A DNA stretch of 64,000 nt from Candidatus Hydrogenedens sp. (lineage in GTDB: Bacteria > Hydrogenedentota > Hydrogenedentia > Hydrogenedentales > JAEUWI01): contig WGMK01000013.1 of NCBI GenBank assembly GCA_016125095.1, forward strand, positions 310,001 to 374,000, in the 5' to 3' direction. Numbering within the stretch: position 1 is the first letter of the stretch; every line of letters starts with the position of its first letter. The position numbers and the translations under genes were made by a program. Below the pieces are notes generated by a model that had not been told where the DNA came from, did not search any database, and saw only the letters and a list, made by a program, of their open reading frames with translations. Shown piece after piece: positions 31,080 to 39,663 of the stretch.

Positions 31080-31357
31080 CAGGATTTACAGGATTGGGGA
31101 AGAGCGGGAGGATGAAGAATTCTGCCCGTGCGGATGGTGCGGGTGGAGCCCCAAGGGTGTGCTGTGAGCGACATGGGCCTATGCCAGCGTATTTCTGCAG
31201 CGCTGGCGCTACCCCATGACACCACCATGTGTCGAAGCAGGGCCGGTGGGGATGAGGACTGCTTTTAGCATTAGCACCTCAGAGCGCCGTGTGGGTCGTC
31301 TTGGCAACGCATTCTTCCTTCTTTTCTCCATCCTGTTAATCCTGTAAATCCTGTCAA
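31076..31357. repeat. Segment bounded by a perfect 20-bp inverted repeat
   Basis: TTGACAGGATTTACAGGATT at 31076-31095 and its exact reverse complement at 31338-31357 bound about 240 bases with no gene. Each arm contains two copies of ACAGGATT. The left arm supplies the TGA stop of the GH94 gene. This 318-base gap otherwise shows no coding sequence, promoter or RNA that I can support. It may be a small non-autonomous palindromic element. Confidence 0.65.
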
Positions 31358-31397
31358 AAAAAGAATCGGCACCATCGTCCCGGCTACAATCCGCGGC

Positions 31398-32813
31398 ATG
31401 CTGTTCAACTCGTTTCAGTTCGCGGTGTTTTTTCCGTGCGTGGCGGCGGGGTATTTCCTGCTGCCCGCGCGGTGGCGCTGGGCGTGGATGCTTGCGGCGA
31501 GCTACGCGTTCTACATGGCGTGGGAGCCGGGGTATGTCGTGCTGCTGTGGGCCTCGACGCTGGTGGACTATGTGGCGGGCCTGCGGATTGCGGCGGCGGA
31601 TTCGGTGGCGCGGCGGCGGCGGTGGCTGGCGGCGAGTCTCGCGTGCAATCTCGGGCTGCTGTTCTTCTTCAAGTACTACGACTTCTTCCGCGATTCCGCC
31701 GAGGCGCTGCTGGCGCTGGCGAACTTGCCCCTGCCCCTGCCGCGCTCGCCTTGGCTGCTGCCGGTGGGCATCTCGTTCTACACCTTCCAGACCCTGAGCT
31801 ATACGCTCGAGGTCTACGCGGGGCGCCAGGCCGCAGAGCGGCACCTCGGCCGCTTCGCCCTCTATGTTGCATTCTTTCCGCAACTCGTGGCCGGTCCCAT
31901 CGAGCGACCGCAGACGCTGTTGCCGCAAATGGGCGCGTTCGCGGGCTTCGATTACGACCGCGTCGTGAATGGACTTCGGCGCATGCTGTGGGGCTTCCTG
32001 AAGAAAGTCGTCATCGCCGACAACCTGGCCATCGCAGTCGATGTGGTGTACGGCGATCCCGGCGCGCATACGGGTCCGGCGCTGGCCGTAGCCACGGTGT
32101 TCTTCGCCTTCCAGATCTATTGCGACTTCTCCGGCTACACGGACATCGCGCTCGGGTTGGCGCAAATATTCGGCGTGCAGCTCATGGAGAATTTCCGGCA
32201 GCCGTACTTCGCGGCTTCGCTGCGCGAGTTCTGGGGGCGCTGGCACATCTCGCTGTCCACGTGGTTCCGCGACTACGTGTATATTCCGCTGGGCGGCAGC
32301 CGCGGCACGGCGGTGCGCTGGGCGATGGCCGTGCTGGTGGTATTTCTGGTCAGCGGGCTGTGGCACGGCGCGCGCTGGACTTTCGTCGTGTGGGGGGCGC
32401 TGCATGGCGCGGGGATGCTGGCCGAGCGGTCGCTTGCACCAAAGGTCATGCTGCCAAGACCCCTGAAGATCGCTGCGACTTTTGTCGTGGTGTGCGCGGC
32501 CTGGGTATTTTTCCGTGCCCACACGCTGGCCGATGCCGCCGCCGTATTCGCCGGACTGGGGCGGGGATGGGGGAGCCTCGCGGAGGTAGGCCTACCCGCG
32601 CAGATCGGGCTCGACCCCTACGCCTTCGGCGTCTGTGCCGCCGGAATCGCCACGGTGCTCGGGGGCGATGGGCTGGCCGCTCGCGGATTCAGCGCGGCGC
32701 GCTTTGCGGCGTGGCCCGCTGCGGCACGCTGGACCGCGTACAGCGTCGCCCTCTGGATTATCTTCCTGTTCGGCGTGCTCCGGCAGGAAGCCTTTCTCTA
32801 CTTCCAGTTCTAG
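31398..32813 (+). CDS. MBOAT-family O-acyltransferase
   Basis: 471 residues with ten or more membrane helices. It belongs to the AlgI/DltB-type membrane-bound O-acyltransferases that add acetyl or other acyl groups to exported polysaccharide. Blocks present: LLPVGISFYTFQTLSYTLEVY, PQLVAGPIERP, YCDFSGYTDIALGLAQIFG, NFRQPYFAASLREFWGRWHISLSTWFRDYVYIPLGGSRG and SGLWHGARWTFVVWGALHG with the catalytic His at 323. No partner SGNH/AlgJ-like protein is adjacent. The start ATG 31398 has no strong ribosome site. Its stop codon overlaps the stop of the convergent GH42-like gene. Confidence 0.92.
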   Translation: MLFNSFQFAVFFPCVAAGYFLLPARWRWAWMLAASYAFYMAWEPGYVVLLWASTLVDYVAGLRIAAADSVARRRRWLAASLACNLGLLFFFKYYDFFRDSAEALLALANLPLPLPRSPWLLPVGISFYTFQTLSYTLEVYAGRQAAERHLGRFALYVAFFPQLVAGPIERPQTLLPQMGAFAGFDYDRVVNGLRRMLWGFLKKVVIADNLAIAVDVVYGDPGAHTGPALAVATVFFAFQIYCDFSGYTDIALGLAQIFGVQLMENFRQPYFAASLREFWGRWHISLSTWFRDYVYIPLGGSRGTAVRWAMAVLVVFLVSGLWHGARWTFVVWGALHGAGMLAERSLAPKVMLPRPLKIAATFVVVCAAWVFFRAHTLADAAAVFAGLGRGWGSLAEVGLPAQIGLDPYAFGVCAAGIATVLGGDGLAARGFSAARFAAWPAAARWTAYSVALWIIFLFGVLRQEAFLYFQF

Positions 32814-35323
32814 TTGGACGACACCGGCGCCGCAAGCACGGCCACCTCGGCCTCGTACACGTGCTTGTCCATATGCACCAGCATCGGGTGGCACGACTCG
32901 AGGTTCAACGGGAACTCCACGGGCGTGCCGTCAATGAGATCGCGTCCCGAGCGCAGGTTGCCGCTCAGGTGCACCGTAACGGTCGTCTTGCGGAGGTTGA
33001 CGACGTAGAGATAAATCTCGCCGTCCTTTTCGAGGTAGAGGGTCTTCACGCCCTCCAGCGGAAAGCCGAAGGCGTTGATTGCATGGGGCTGCACGGGCAG
33101 CGCATCGCGATGAATAAGCGCATCCATCGCGTGCAGGAATTCCGTGGGCAGGTTCATGCCGCGCACCAGCACGGTTTCGCCGGTATTGCGCACTACGTCG
33201 GTACGGGAACGGCCGTCTTCGTTGTAGGGAATCGGCGTGCCGATCCGCGCCACCGCGCCGCCCTCATTCACGAAACTATCGAGCCGCTGGAAGGCCGCCT
33301 CGGAAAGCGCGGGGGTCTCGGGCACAATCATCGCCTGCAGGTTCGAAAGGGCGCCGCCTTCAATCTGTCGCTCGGTCACATAATCCAGCCGGAAACCGCC
33401 GAACGAAGCGCCCTCGTAGCCATACCAGGCCGACTCCAAATGCGGGTCGCCGTCGTTGAGCAGCTTGGAACTGTCGCTGTAGAGAACCCCCACGTGCCGC
33501 GGAGCATCCTGAAACGCCGCGATGACCTCGGCGAGGCGCAATGCATCGTGCGCGGTGGAGACGTAGGCGTCAAGCGCGTCGGCATTGCGGAACACGGAAG
33601 AATCCTCCGAGAGCGCTATCGCCGAGGCGCCGGTCATCAAGGCTTCCCACATGGAGGTGCGAACAAAGCCGCGCACCGCTTGCGGGGTCGTTTCCGCATC
33701 CAGAATCACCGCGTCACCCGTCACCAGCAGCGGCTTGCCCGGCGCCATGTCGCTCATGAGCGTCGTCACGGCGGAGGGCGAGGGATAATCCATGCCATAG
33801 AGCGAGTGGTTCTGGCGCAGCGTCATGCTGCATCCCGCCAGGTCGAACGACTGGAAGGCGTCCTCCACGTTCGTGCCGTGGCGCGCCTCGCCTTTTTTGA
33901 AGGCATCGTCACCGAAGGTGGCCAACAGCGGCATGACGCCGAGGTAGCGGCGCGCCGTGTCGTACGCCCAATTGCAGTATTGCACGCCCAACTGGCGGTG
34001 GAAATGCTGGAAGTCGTATTGGAACGTCTGCCGGGTCTGATAGCCGTAGTCCGTGTCGCTCACCAGCGTGATGTCCGAATAATCGCCCAGGTGCGAGCGC
34101 CAAGAGCGGTTCAGGTCGATGCGATCCGGATACCGGTTCTCGATGTACTCGATGAACATCTGGCGGTGGCGCTCGTCGAAGAAATGAAAGCGCGGGGTGT
34201 TTACGATTTCCGCCGCGAATACCGTGGGCTGATGCTCGATGTACGGCAGTGCGGCGGCGCAGTGCTTCTCGAACAGCATGCGCGCGTCCGGATGGGCCAC
34301 ATCGACAAAGCCGTTCGCCTCGATTCCCGGGTGGCGCGCCAGCATGTCGCCGCTGAGTCGATCCGCCTGCAGTCGCACCAGCACGGCGAGGTTCAGCCGG
34401 GCTGCGGCCTCGAATACGGAGCCGTAGGTTGCGTCGATATTGCGTGGCGTCCCGTCAGCGTTCAGGCTGTCTGCGGGGCCGAGCGGCACCGATACCCAGG
34501 TCATGCCGAGTCGGCTGGCACGTTCGAGTCCGGCCACGTCCGGCTCTTCGAGCTTCAACCCGAAGGGAAACAGCGTTTCGTCGGACCGGGCCAGCCGGTG
34601 CCCAGAAATCGAAAGCCTGCCCTGCGGAACCTGAGCGGCGCTCAACTCTGGCGGGGTAATCTCAGCAAACACCATGCCTGCTGCCACGGCGTCGAGCCCG
34701 CGCTCGAGGCGTTCCAGCTTCACGGCGCAGGCATGCCAGTCTTCCGCGCCGGCATCGTCGCGCGCCAGCGCCAGCACTTCCCGCACCACGCGGAGCCGCA
34801 CATCGCTCTTGTCGGTCATCTTGGCATCGGCCGCCGCGGCCGCCTCCAGCTGCGCGAGCTTGTCCTCTGCTGCGGCAATGCGGCCATTCAGGTAGGCATC
34901 CGAGACCCGGTGCAGGTCGAAACGAACCTTGATCGGGGGCGTTTCGGCGCGGTAATCGAGCGAAATCGTGGCGGTATACCAGCCCATCGCAAGGTCCGCC
35001 GGGAGCAGATCGAAGGAGCAGCGGTTGGGGCCCTGGTACAGCTCGACCACCTGGTCGGCGCCGCGCACCGCCGTGCCCGAGGCATCGGCAATCGTTAGCG
35101 ACATCGGGCATGGACCAAGGTCCTGCAGGGCGTTTACATCGCACCAGATGCGCACGGTTTCCTGGGCATCCGAGGACTCGGGAAAGCTCAACGAGAGGCG
35201 GACATCCGGCAGGATTTCCGGCGCTACCGGATGCAGCCATATTCCGTCCAGGGGGGCAGCGTGAGCGCTCAGGGCGGCCGCCGTCAGGAACATCAACGCC
35301 AGGGAACAGCGGATGCCATGCAT
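32810..35323 (-). CDS. GH42-like secreted glycoside hydrolase
   Basis: 837 residues with a signal peptide (cut after AHA). An N-terminal beta-sandwich and helical linker (to about 215) precede a TIM-barrel region of the GH42/beta-galactosidase type: FPFGLKLEEPDVAGLERASRLGMTWVSV, then FAAEIVNTPRFHFFDERHRQMFIEYIENRYPDRIDLNRSW, where the Glu before VNTP fits the acid/base of GH-A enzymes. GH42-like trimerisation-type (GVLYSDSSKLLND) and C-terminal beta domains follow. It may act on galactosides or related glycans outside the cytoplasm. The nucleophile cannot be placed with confidence. Start ATG 35323 with AAGGA upstream. Confidence 0.7.
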   Translation of the reverse strand: MHGIRCSLALMFLTAAALSAHAAPLDGIWLHPVAPEILPDVRLSLSFPESSDAQETVRIWCDVNALQDLGPCPMSLTIADASGTAVRGADQVVELYQGPNRCSFDLLPADLAMGWYTATISLDYRAETPPIKVRFDLHRVSDAYLNGRIAAAEDKLAQLEAAAAADAKMTDKSDVRLRVVREVLALARDDAGAEDWHACAVKLERLERGLDAVAAGMVFAEITPPELSAAQVPQGRLSISGHRLARSDETLFPFGLKLEEPDVAGLERASRLGMTWVSVPLGPADSLNADGTPRNIDATYGSVFEAAARLNLAVLVRLQADRLSGDMLARHPGIEANGFVDVAHPDARMLFEKHCAAALPYIEHQPTVFAAEIVNTPRFHFFDERHRQMFIEYIENRYPDRIDLNRSWRSHLGDYSDITLVSDTDYGYQTRQTFQYDFQHFHRQLGVQYCNWAYDTARRYLGVMPLLATFGDDAFKKGEARHGTNVEDAFQSFDLAGCSMTLRQNHSLYGMDYPSPSAVTTLMSDMAPGKPLLVTGDAVILDAETTPQAVRGFVRTSMWEALMTGASAIALSEDSSVFRNADALDAYVSTAHDALRLAEVIAAFQDAPRHVGVLYSDSSKLLNDGDPHLESAWYGYEGASFGGFRLDYVTERQIEGGALSNLQAMIVPETPALSEAAFQRLDSFVNEGGAVARIGTPIPYNEDGRSRTDVVRNTGETVLVRGMNLPTEFLHAMDALIHRDALPVQPHAINAFGFPLEGVKTLYLEKDGEIYLYVVNLRKTTVTVHLSGNLRSGRDLIDGTPVEFPLNLESCHPMLVHMDKHVYEAEVAVLAAPVSSN

Positions 35324-35829
35324 TCCGTATCTTCCTTCCAAAAGTCCATCGGACACGGTACGGCGTACCGCTCCGAACCGTATTTCAAGATGCCAATTCG
35401 ACGAACGGCATTGTAAGGGTGCGATGCCGGGCCATTCAATGAAGCCAACGCCGCCAATGGCAATCCGGGATGACCTGCGCCCATTCAGGCGCTGGAACAC
35501 CAAGGGCTCCATAATGGAACCAATTTATCGGGGGCGTGAATTTTTTAACCGGCTCGCAAGTCTAGGCTTAGACACAAGTTAATTGTTGACAATGGAAATT
35601 GACAGAAACTTTTTCGTAAGGTTCCGCATAGACCAGAGTAGGTAAGGGAGGTGGAGTCCCCCGGAGAAGCGGGACTGACAGCCTGAGATTGGGTTTGTTG
35701 GAGTCTGCGGGGAGTGGATGCGGACTCGGAAGGAAGACGACACACAGGATTCGGAATCCACGGGGTGCATGGCCGCCAGCGAGATGGGCTGGGCAAGCCG
35801 CACGCGGGGATCCGGTAGCATGGGGCGAA
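35324..35829. other. Intergenic region with possible structured leader
   Basis: 506 bases between divergent genes. The right part, before the Skp-like gene, has a hairpin AGTCCC...GGGACT (35654-35675 approximately) and a second, GAGTCTGC...GCGGACTC (35701-35727 approximately). TTGACA occurs twice upstream (about 35586 and 35599) without a clear -10. The left part holds short inverted repeats such as GCGCC...GGCGC (35477-35492). I recognise no known riboswitch consensus. Confidence 0.4.
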
Positions 35830-36225
35830 ATGAAACCAATGACCAGCTTAATCGCATGCGTGGCAGCGGTGTTAATCTCGCAAAGTTCTCTGGCGCTCTC
35901 GATACCGCCGAGTCAGGTGGACGAGCAGCGGGTGTACTGGGGCAACACGGACAATTTCGACAAGCCGGCGGAGGTGGATTACAAGGCGGTGGTGGTGGCG
36001 ACGCCCGAGTACCAGGAAATGAAGAAGAAAAAAGTGGAAAAGGGCACCGCCAAGTATTGGATACTACTGAACAGCGCCAGCGAGCGCGCGCTTCGGGTCA
36101 TCGCTGCGGTGGCGAAGGAATCAGAATTCGACTTGGTGGTGGATCGCGGCTTCATGGCTGCACTTGAACCGCCGATTGAAGCGAACGACATTACCGAGGG
36201 CGTGCTCAAGAGCATCGAAAAGTAG
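35830..36225 (+). CDS. Skp/OmpH-like periplasmic protein
   Basis: 131 residues with a signal peptide (MKPMTSLIACVAAVLISQSS, cleavage near LALS). The C-terminal 50 residues (SERALRVIAAVAKESEFDLV and onward to DITEGVLKSIEK) match the end of OmpH/Skp chaperones, including the IAxVAKExxxDLVVD strand and the DIT-x-x-VL helix. The coiled-coil arms are much shorter than in E. coli Skp (161 aa). Skp carries outer-membrane proteins through the periplasm, which fits the neighbouring secretin-like genes. Start ATG 35830; the ribosome site is not obvious. Confidence 0.6.
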   Translation: MKPMTSLIACVAAVLISQSSLALSIPPSQVDEQRVYWGNTDNFDKPAEVDYKAVVVATPEYQEMKKKKVEKGTAKYWILLNSASERALRVIAAVAKESEFDLVVDRGFMAALEPPIEANDITEGVLKSIEK

Positions 36226-36248
36226 CGGCCTCGGGCACGGCGGGTTGA

Positions 36249-37301
36249 ATGACGCATGGTTTTCAGCGGGTCCCTGAAGCGGACGCGCCTAAAAGACGAA
36301 ATTACCGATCCCGGGTGATACCCCGGGGGTGCTTGCTTTGCGCCCTGGCGCTTTTCGCCGGGGGCTGCGCGACGGGGGGCGGGGGCTATGCCGCCCCCAC
36401 GGGGGCGAATCCGCGGCAGAACCCGCAGGCGCGCACCTCGAATAGCGCGGTGAAGCACGAAATCGCCGCGGCGCAGCGCTACATCGAGGAAGGGCGGTAC
36501 TCGCAAGTGCTGCCGCGCCTGCTCAATGTGGCGTCGCGCTATCCCGACAACCCCGAGGCGGCGGCCGCGCATTATTATATCGGCGTGGCCTACGCGCGTA
36601 TCGGCGGATATCCGGATGCGCTCAAGGCCTTTGATACCTACCTCGCGGCGGCGCCCGAGGGACCCTATGCCGCTGCCGCACGGGAAGAGAAAGCCGCGCT
36701 CGAGTCCACGCTGGACGCTTCGTACATGACCCCGGAACAGCTGGACGCGATGACCGAGGACGCGGCGGCGAAGCTGGCGCAGAACGAGGGCGATATCGCC
36801 CAGCAGCTGTTGCTGGCCGACCTGTTGTGGAAGCAGGGCAAGTATCCGGAATCGGGCAAGCTTTACGAGGGCCTGGTGAGACGGCAGCCACAGTTGATGC
36901 AGGACACCATCGTGCAGCAGCGAATTGAGCCTCAGTCCGACGGGTCCTTTGTCGTGCTAACGCCCGATGAACTGCTGCATCGGGCGGCCGAAAAGGAGCC
37001 GCTGATGATTTACGGCGCGCAGTCCTACGAATCGGCGGAGCTTCGGGGCGACTTGAGGTATTACGAGAAAGACTACTACACCGTAAGCGGCAACGTGGTG
37101 AACCAGAGCGAACACGTCGTGCAAGGCGCGCAGGTGCTGGTGACGATTTACGGATTCGGCAGCAAGATATTCGACACGAAGTCCTTCGCACTTGGTACCA
37201 TGCGTCCCGGCGACCACCGCGCGTTCAGCGTGCGGTTCGACCAGTTCGACAATGTGGACAACATTCAGCGCTTCGAATGCCAAACGACCTTCAGCGAATA
37301 G
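36249..37301 (+). CDS. TPR lipoprotein
   Basis: 350 residues. A hydrophobic segment (GCLLCALALFAGGCATGGGG) ends in a lipobox-like AGGC, with Cys near residue 40, so the mature protein is probably a lipoprotein. Residues about 70-220 form tetratricopeptide-like helices (AQRYIEEGRYSQVLPRLLNV, AAHYYIGVAYARIGGYPDAL, LLLADLLWKQGKYPESGKLY). The C-terminal 100 residues form a beta domain (YYTVSGNVVNQSEHVVQGAQ) like domains that describe interactions in FxLYD-type proteins. It may act as a pilotin or assembly factor for the secretin-like proteins next to it. Start ATG 36249 or GTG 36315. Confidence 0.75.
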   Translation: MTHGFQRVPEADAPKRRNYRSRVIPRGCLLCALALFAGGCATGGGGYAAPTGANPRQNPQARTSNSAVKHEIAAAQRYIEEGRYSQVLPRLLNVASRYPDNPEAAAAHYYIGVAYARIGGYPDALKAFDTYLAAAPEGPYAAAAREEKAALESTLDASYMTPEQLDAMTEDAAAKLAQNEGDIAQQLLLADLLWKQGKYPESGKLYEGLVRRQPQLMQDTIVQQRIEPQSDGSFVVLTPDELLHRAAEKEPLMIYGAQSYESAELRGDLRYYEKDYYTVSGNVVNQSEHVVQGAQVLVTIYGFGSKIFDTKSFALGTMRPGDHRAFSVRFDQFDNVDNIQRFECQTTFSE

Positions 37302-37323
37302 AACAGGAACCAGGCAGAACATC

Positions 37324-38460
37324 TTGAAGAAACTGTACCGATACGCGGCCGCCGCGCTGCTACTGGCAGCGGCAGGCGCGCGCGCCCAGGACCAGGAACA
37401 AATCAGCGTGGCCGTCAAGGTCATCGAGTTCCAGACCCGGGAGTCCCTCGAGACGGGATTGAGCGCCTACTTTAAGGAAGGCCTCACGAACGCCTATGGC
37501 ACGGCTATCAACAAGAACGGCTCGATTTCCGTGGCCGACTTGACCTTTCCGAGCAGCTCGACCTCGGGTATTACCGTGTTCCTCGACCGCATCTCCAACG
37601 CCTACGGCAATCTGGAACTGGTGCTGCAGGCGCTGCAGGATCAGAACCGGGCGTTCATCCTCTCGCGTCCGCGGGCGATGGTGCCCGTGGGCGAGGCGAC
37701 CCCCACGGTGATCGAGACCGTGCGCAAGATTCCCTACGAAGACACCAAGGTATTCGGCGCCACGGCGAAGCAAATCACCAGTTTCCGCGACGCGGGCGTG
37801 TATCTCAGCGTGCAGGCGGTCGAGATCATCGACGACGACGGCGACAGCCGCACCAAGGACGATACGTATATCCACCTGAAGCTGACCGCGCGCGTGAACG
37901 AAGAGGGCCAGCGTTTCGTCGTCGCGCTCGACGACATCCTCACCGACAGCGGCAGCATCTTCAATTCGCCCTCGAACGCCATCAGCGTGCCGGAGTTCGT
38001 GTCGCGCGAAATCATCACCGACGTCTGGGTCACCCATGGTCAGGTGCTCATCCTGGGCGGGCTTTACCGCAATTCGAGCAGCCGCGACATCGAGAGCGTG
38101 CCGCTGCTGAAACAGACCGAGGACTTCGTGAACGCGACGGTCGAGCGGCTCACCCCGTTTACCTCGCCGGATCTTCCGGTCAGCGCGTCCATCGGCAACC
38201 GCACGCAATCGGAGAACCGGCGCGAGCTCGTGTTCCTGGTGCGCGCGGAACGGTGGCTGCCCTCGCATACGGTGGCCGACGAGTTCGGCTTTTTCGACGA
38301 CGAAGAGGAAGATGTGTCGGAAGAAAAAGGCAGCAGCCCGACGGATGTCATCACCGACGTGCTGCGCGGCATATCGAACATTCCCAAGGGCGTGGCGGGC
38401 GAGCTGTCCGGCTCGCCCGACGACGACAAGGCCGTGAACCGGCTGGGGTCCGAGCCATGA
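37324..38460 (+). CDS. Short secretin-like protein 1
   Basis: 378 residues with a signal peptide (LYRYAAAALLLAAAGARA). The mature part resembles the C-terminal half of secretins: an N3-like start with LDRISNAYGNLELVLQALQDQNRAFILSRPRAMVPVGEATPTVIET, then beta-rich secretin segments with YLSVQAVEI and VWVTHGQVLILGGLYR, close to the GspD/PilQ V-x-x-G-x-x-ILGGL block. It lacks the N0-N2 domains of full-length secretins (about 650 aa). The tail is acidic and low-complexity. Start is TTG 37324. Its TGA overlaps the next gene's ATG, so the two secretin-like proteins are translated together. Confidence 0.75.
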   Translation: MKKLYRYAAAALLLAAAGARAQDQEQISVAVKVIEFQTRESLETGLSAYFKEGLTNAYGTAINKNGSISVADLTFPSSSTSGITVFLDRISNAYGNLELVLQALQDQNRAFILSRPRAMVPVGEATPTVIETVRKIPYEDTKVFGATAKQITSFRDAGVYLSVQAVEIIDDDGDSRTKDDTYIHLKLTARVNEEGQRFVVALDDILTDSGSIFNSPSNAISVPEFVSREIITDVWVTHGQVLILGGLYRNSSSRDIESVPLLKQTEDFVNATVERLTPFTSPDLPVSASIGNRTQSENRRELVFLVRAERWLPSHTVADEFGFFDDEEEDVSEEKGSSPTDVITDVLRGISNIPKGVAGELSGSPDDDKAVNRLGSEP

Positions 38461-39587
38461 TGCGCCGCTGGTGTATCGGCCTGGTGGCCGCCCTGACCGC
38501 CTTCGCTGCGGCCGCGCAAGACCCCGCGCCGGCGCCCGAGGCCGCGCCCGCGCCCGAAGCGGCGCCCGCGCCGCCGCCCGCCGAGGGACTCACCGATATC
38601 CGGCAGGTGCAGATTCAGGTGTGGATCAGCGAGACGAACGAGCAGGGCCTGCGCAATGTCGGCGCGAACCTGAACTTCACGCGGTTCATCGACGGCGTCG
38701 AGCAGCCGACCGGCTCGCTCAAGCAGGTGTCCACCAACCTGTTCGACACGCGCAGCACTTTCGATCCGGTCACCCTGCCGCGTCCGGAGGCGCCGGAAGA
38801 TCAGTTGGCGCAGCTGCCGCCGGCCGATGCGGCCGCCGCGCGCTCGAGCTTTAACACGACGCTCCGCGACGGCTCCGACGAAAGCCCCTCGCCCGGCATC
38901 CAGACGCGCAGCGGCGCCGGGTTCACCGGGAGCCTGATCGGCGATCACGGCACCATCGACATGGTGTTCCGCAGTGTGGAGCGCAACGGCGACGTGGATC
39001 TCATTTCCAAGCCGGAGATGCTCGTGGTGAATGGCGGCACCGCCTCCATCAAAGCGGGCGGCAACGTGCCCTACCAGACGGTGAAGTACGACACCGTGGG
39101 CAATCCGCAGCTGCAGGTGGAGTGGCAGGACGTGGGCGTGAACTTGTCGCTCACGCCGCAGATCATGCCGAATAATTTTGTCCGTCTGACCCTCTCGGAA
39201 CTGGATGTGACCGATATCGATCGGGTCGAGAATATCCGCGGCGTCGATCTGCCCGTGTTCTCCAAGCGTTCGCAGACCGGTGTGGTACTCGTGCCGGATC
39301 AGCAGACGCTGGTGATCGGCGGGCTGTCGAGCCGCGTCGTGCGGCGCAGCGATCGCCAGGTGCCTTTGCTGGGCAAACTGCCGGTGATCGGGGTGCCCTT
39401 CCGCAGCCGCCGCTCGGAGGCCAACATCACGCACTTGCTGGTGTTCGTGTCGCCGACCATTGTCGATATCCGCGAAATCAGCCGCAAAGAGCGCAGCGCG
39501 CTCGAGTTCTGGCGCTCGAGCGGCGACCGGTGGGAGCACGGCGACCGCATCCAGCAGGAGATCGACCTGATGGACAGCGAGCTCTAA
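38457..39587 (+). CDS. Short secretin-like protein 2
   Basis: 376 residues with a signal peptide (MMRRWCIGLVAALTAFAAAA) and an Ala/Pro linker (APEAAPAPEAAPAPPP). The C-terminal 200 residues are a clear secretin domain: DLISKPEMLVVNGGTASIKAG, NVPYQTV, VGVNLSLTPQIMPNNFVRLTL, QTLVIGGLSSRVVRRSDRQV, PLLGKLPVIGVPFRSRRSE and THLLVFVSPTIVD. It lacks the N-terminal ring domains. With its partner upstream it could form a hetero-oligomeric outer-membrane channel. No type II or IV inner-membrane components are in the window. ATGA overlap with secretin-like protein 1. Confidence 0.85.
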   Translation: MMRRWCIGLVAALTAFAAAAQDPAPAPEAAPAPEAAPAPPPAEGLTDIRQVQIQVWISETNEQGLRNVGANLNFTRFIDGVEQPTGSLKQVSTNLFDTRSTFDPVTLPRPEAPEDQLAQLPPADAAAARSSFNTTLRDGSDESPSPGIQTRSGAGFTGSLIGDHGTIDMVFRSVERNGDVDLISKPEMLVVNGGTASIKAGGNVPYQTVKYDTVGNPQLQVEWQDVGVNLSLTPQIMPNNFVRLTLSELDVTDIDRVENIRGVDLPVFSKRSQTGVVLVPDQQTLVIGGLSSRVVRRSDRQVPLLGKLPVIGVPFRSRRSEANITHLLVFVSPTIVDIREISRKERSALEFWRSSGDRWEHGDRIQQEIDLMDSEL

Positions 39588-39663
39588 TGTCCTCCGCGCT
39601 GGCGCATGCGCCGGCCGATATGCCATGCTTCGGGCGCCAATCAACCGGAAACCGCGCCGCGTC

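Noticed and set aside
31436..35098. A 1220-codon open frame on the plus strand
   Set aside because: It overlaps the MBOAT gene out of frame and the GH42-like gene antisense; both real genes have clear motifs.
35654..35727. c-di-GMP (GEMM) or other known riboswitch before the Skp-like gene
   Set aside because: The hairpins lack the conserved GEMM bases and tetraloop; only generic structure is visible.
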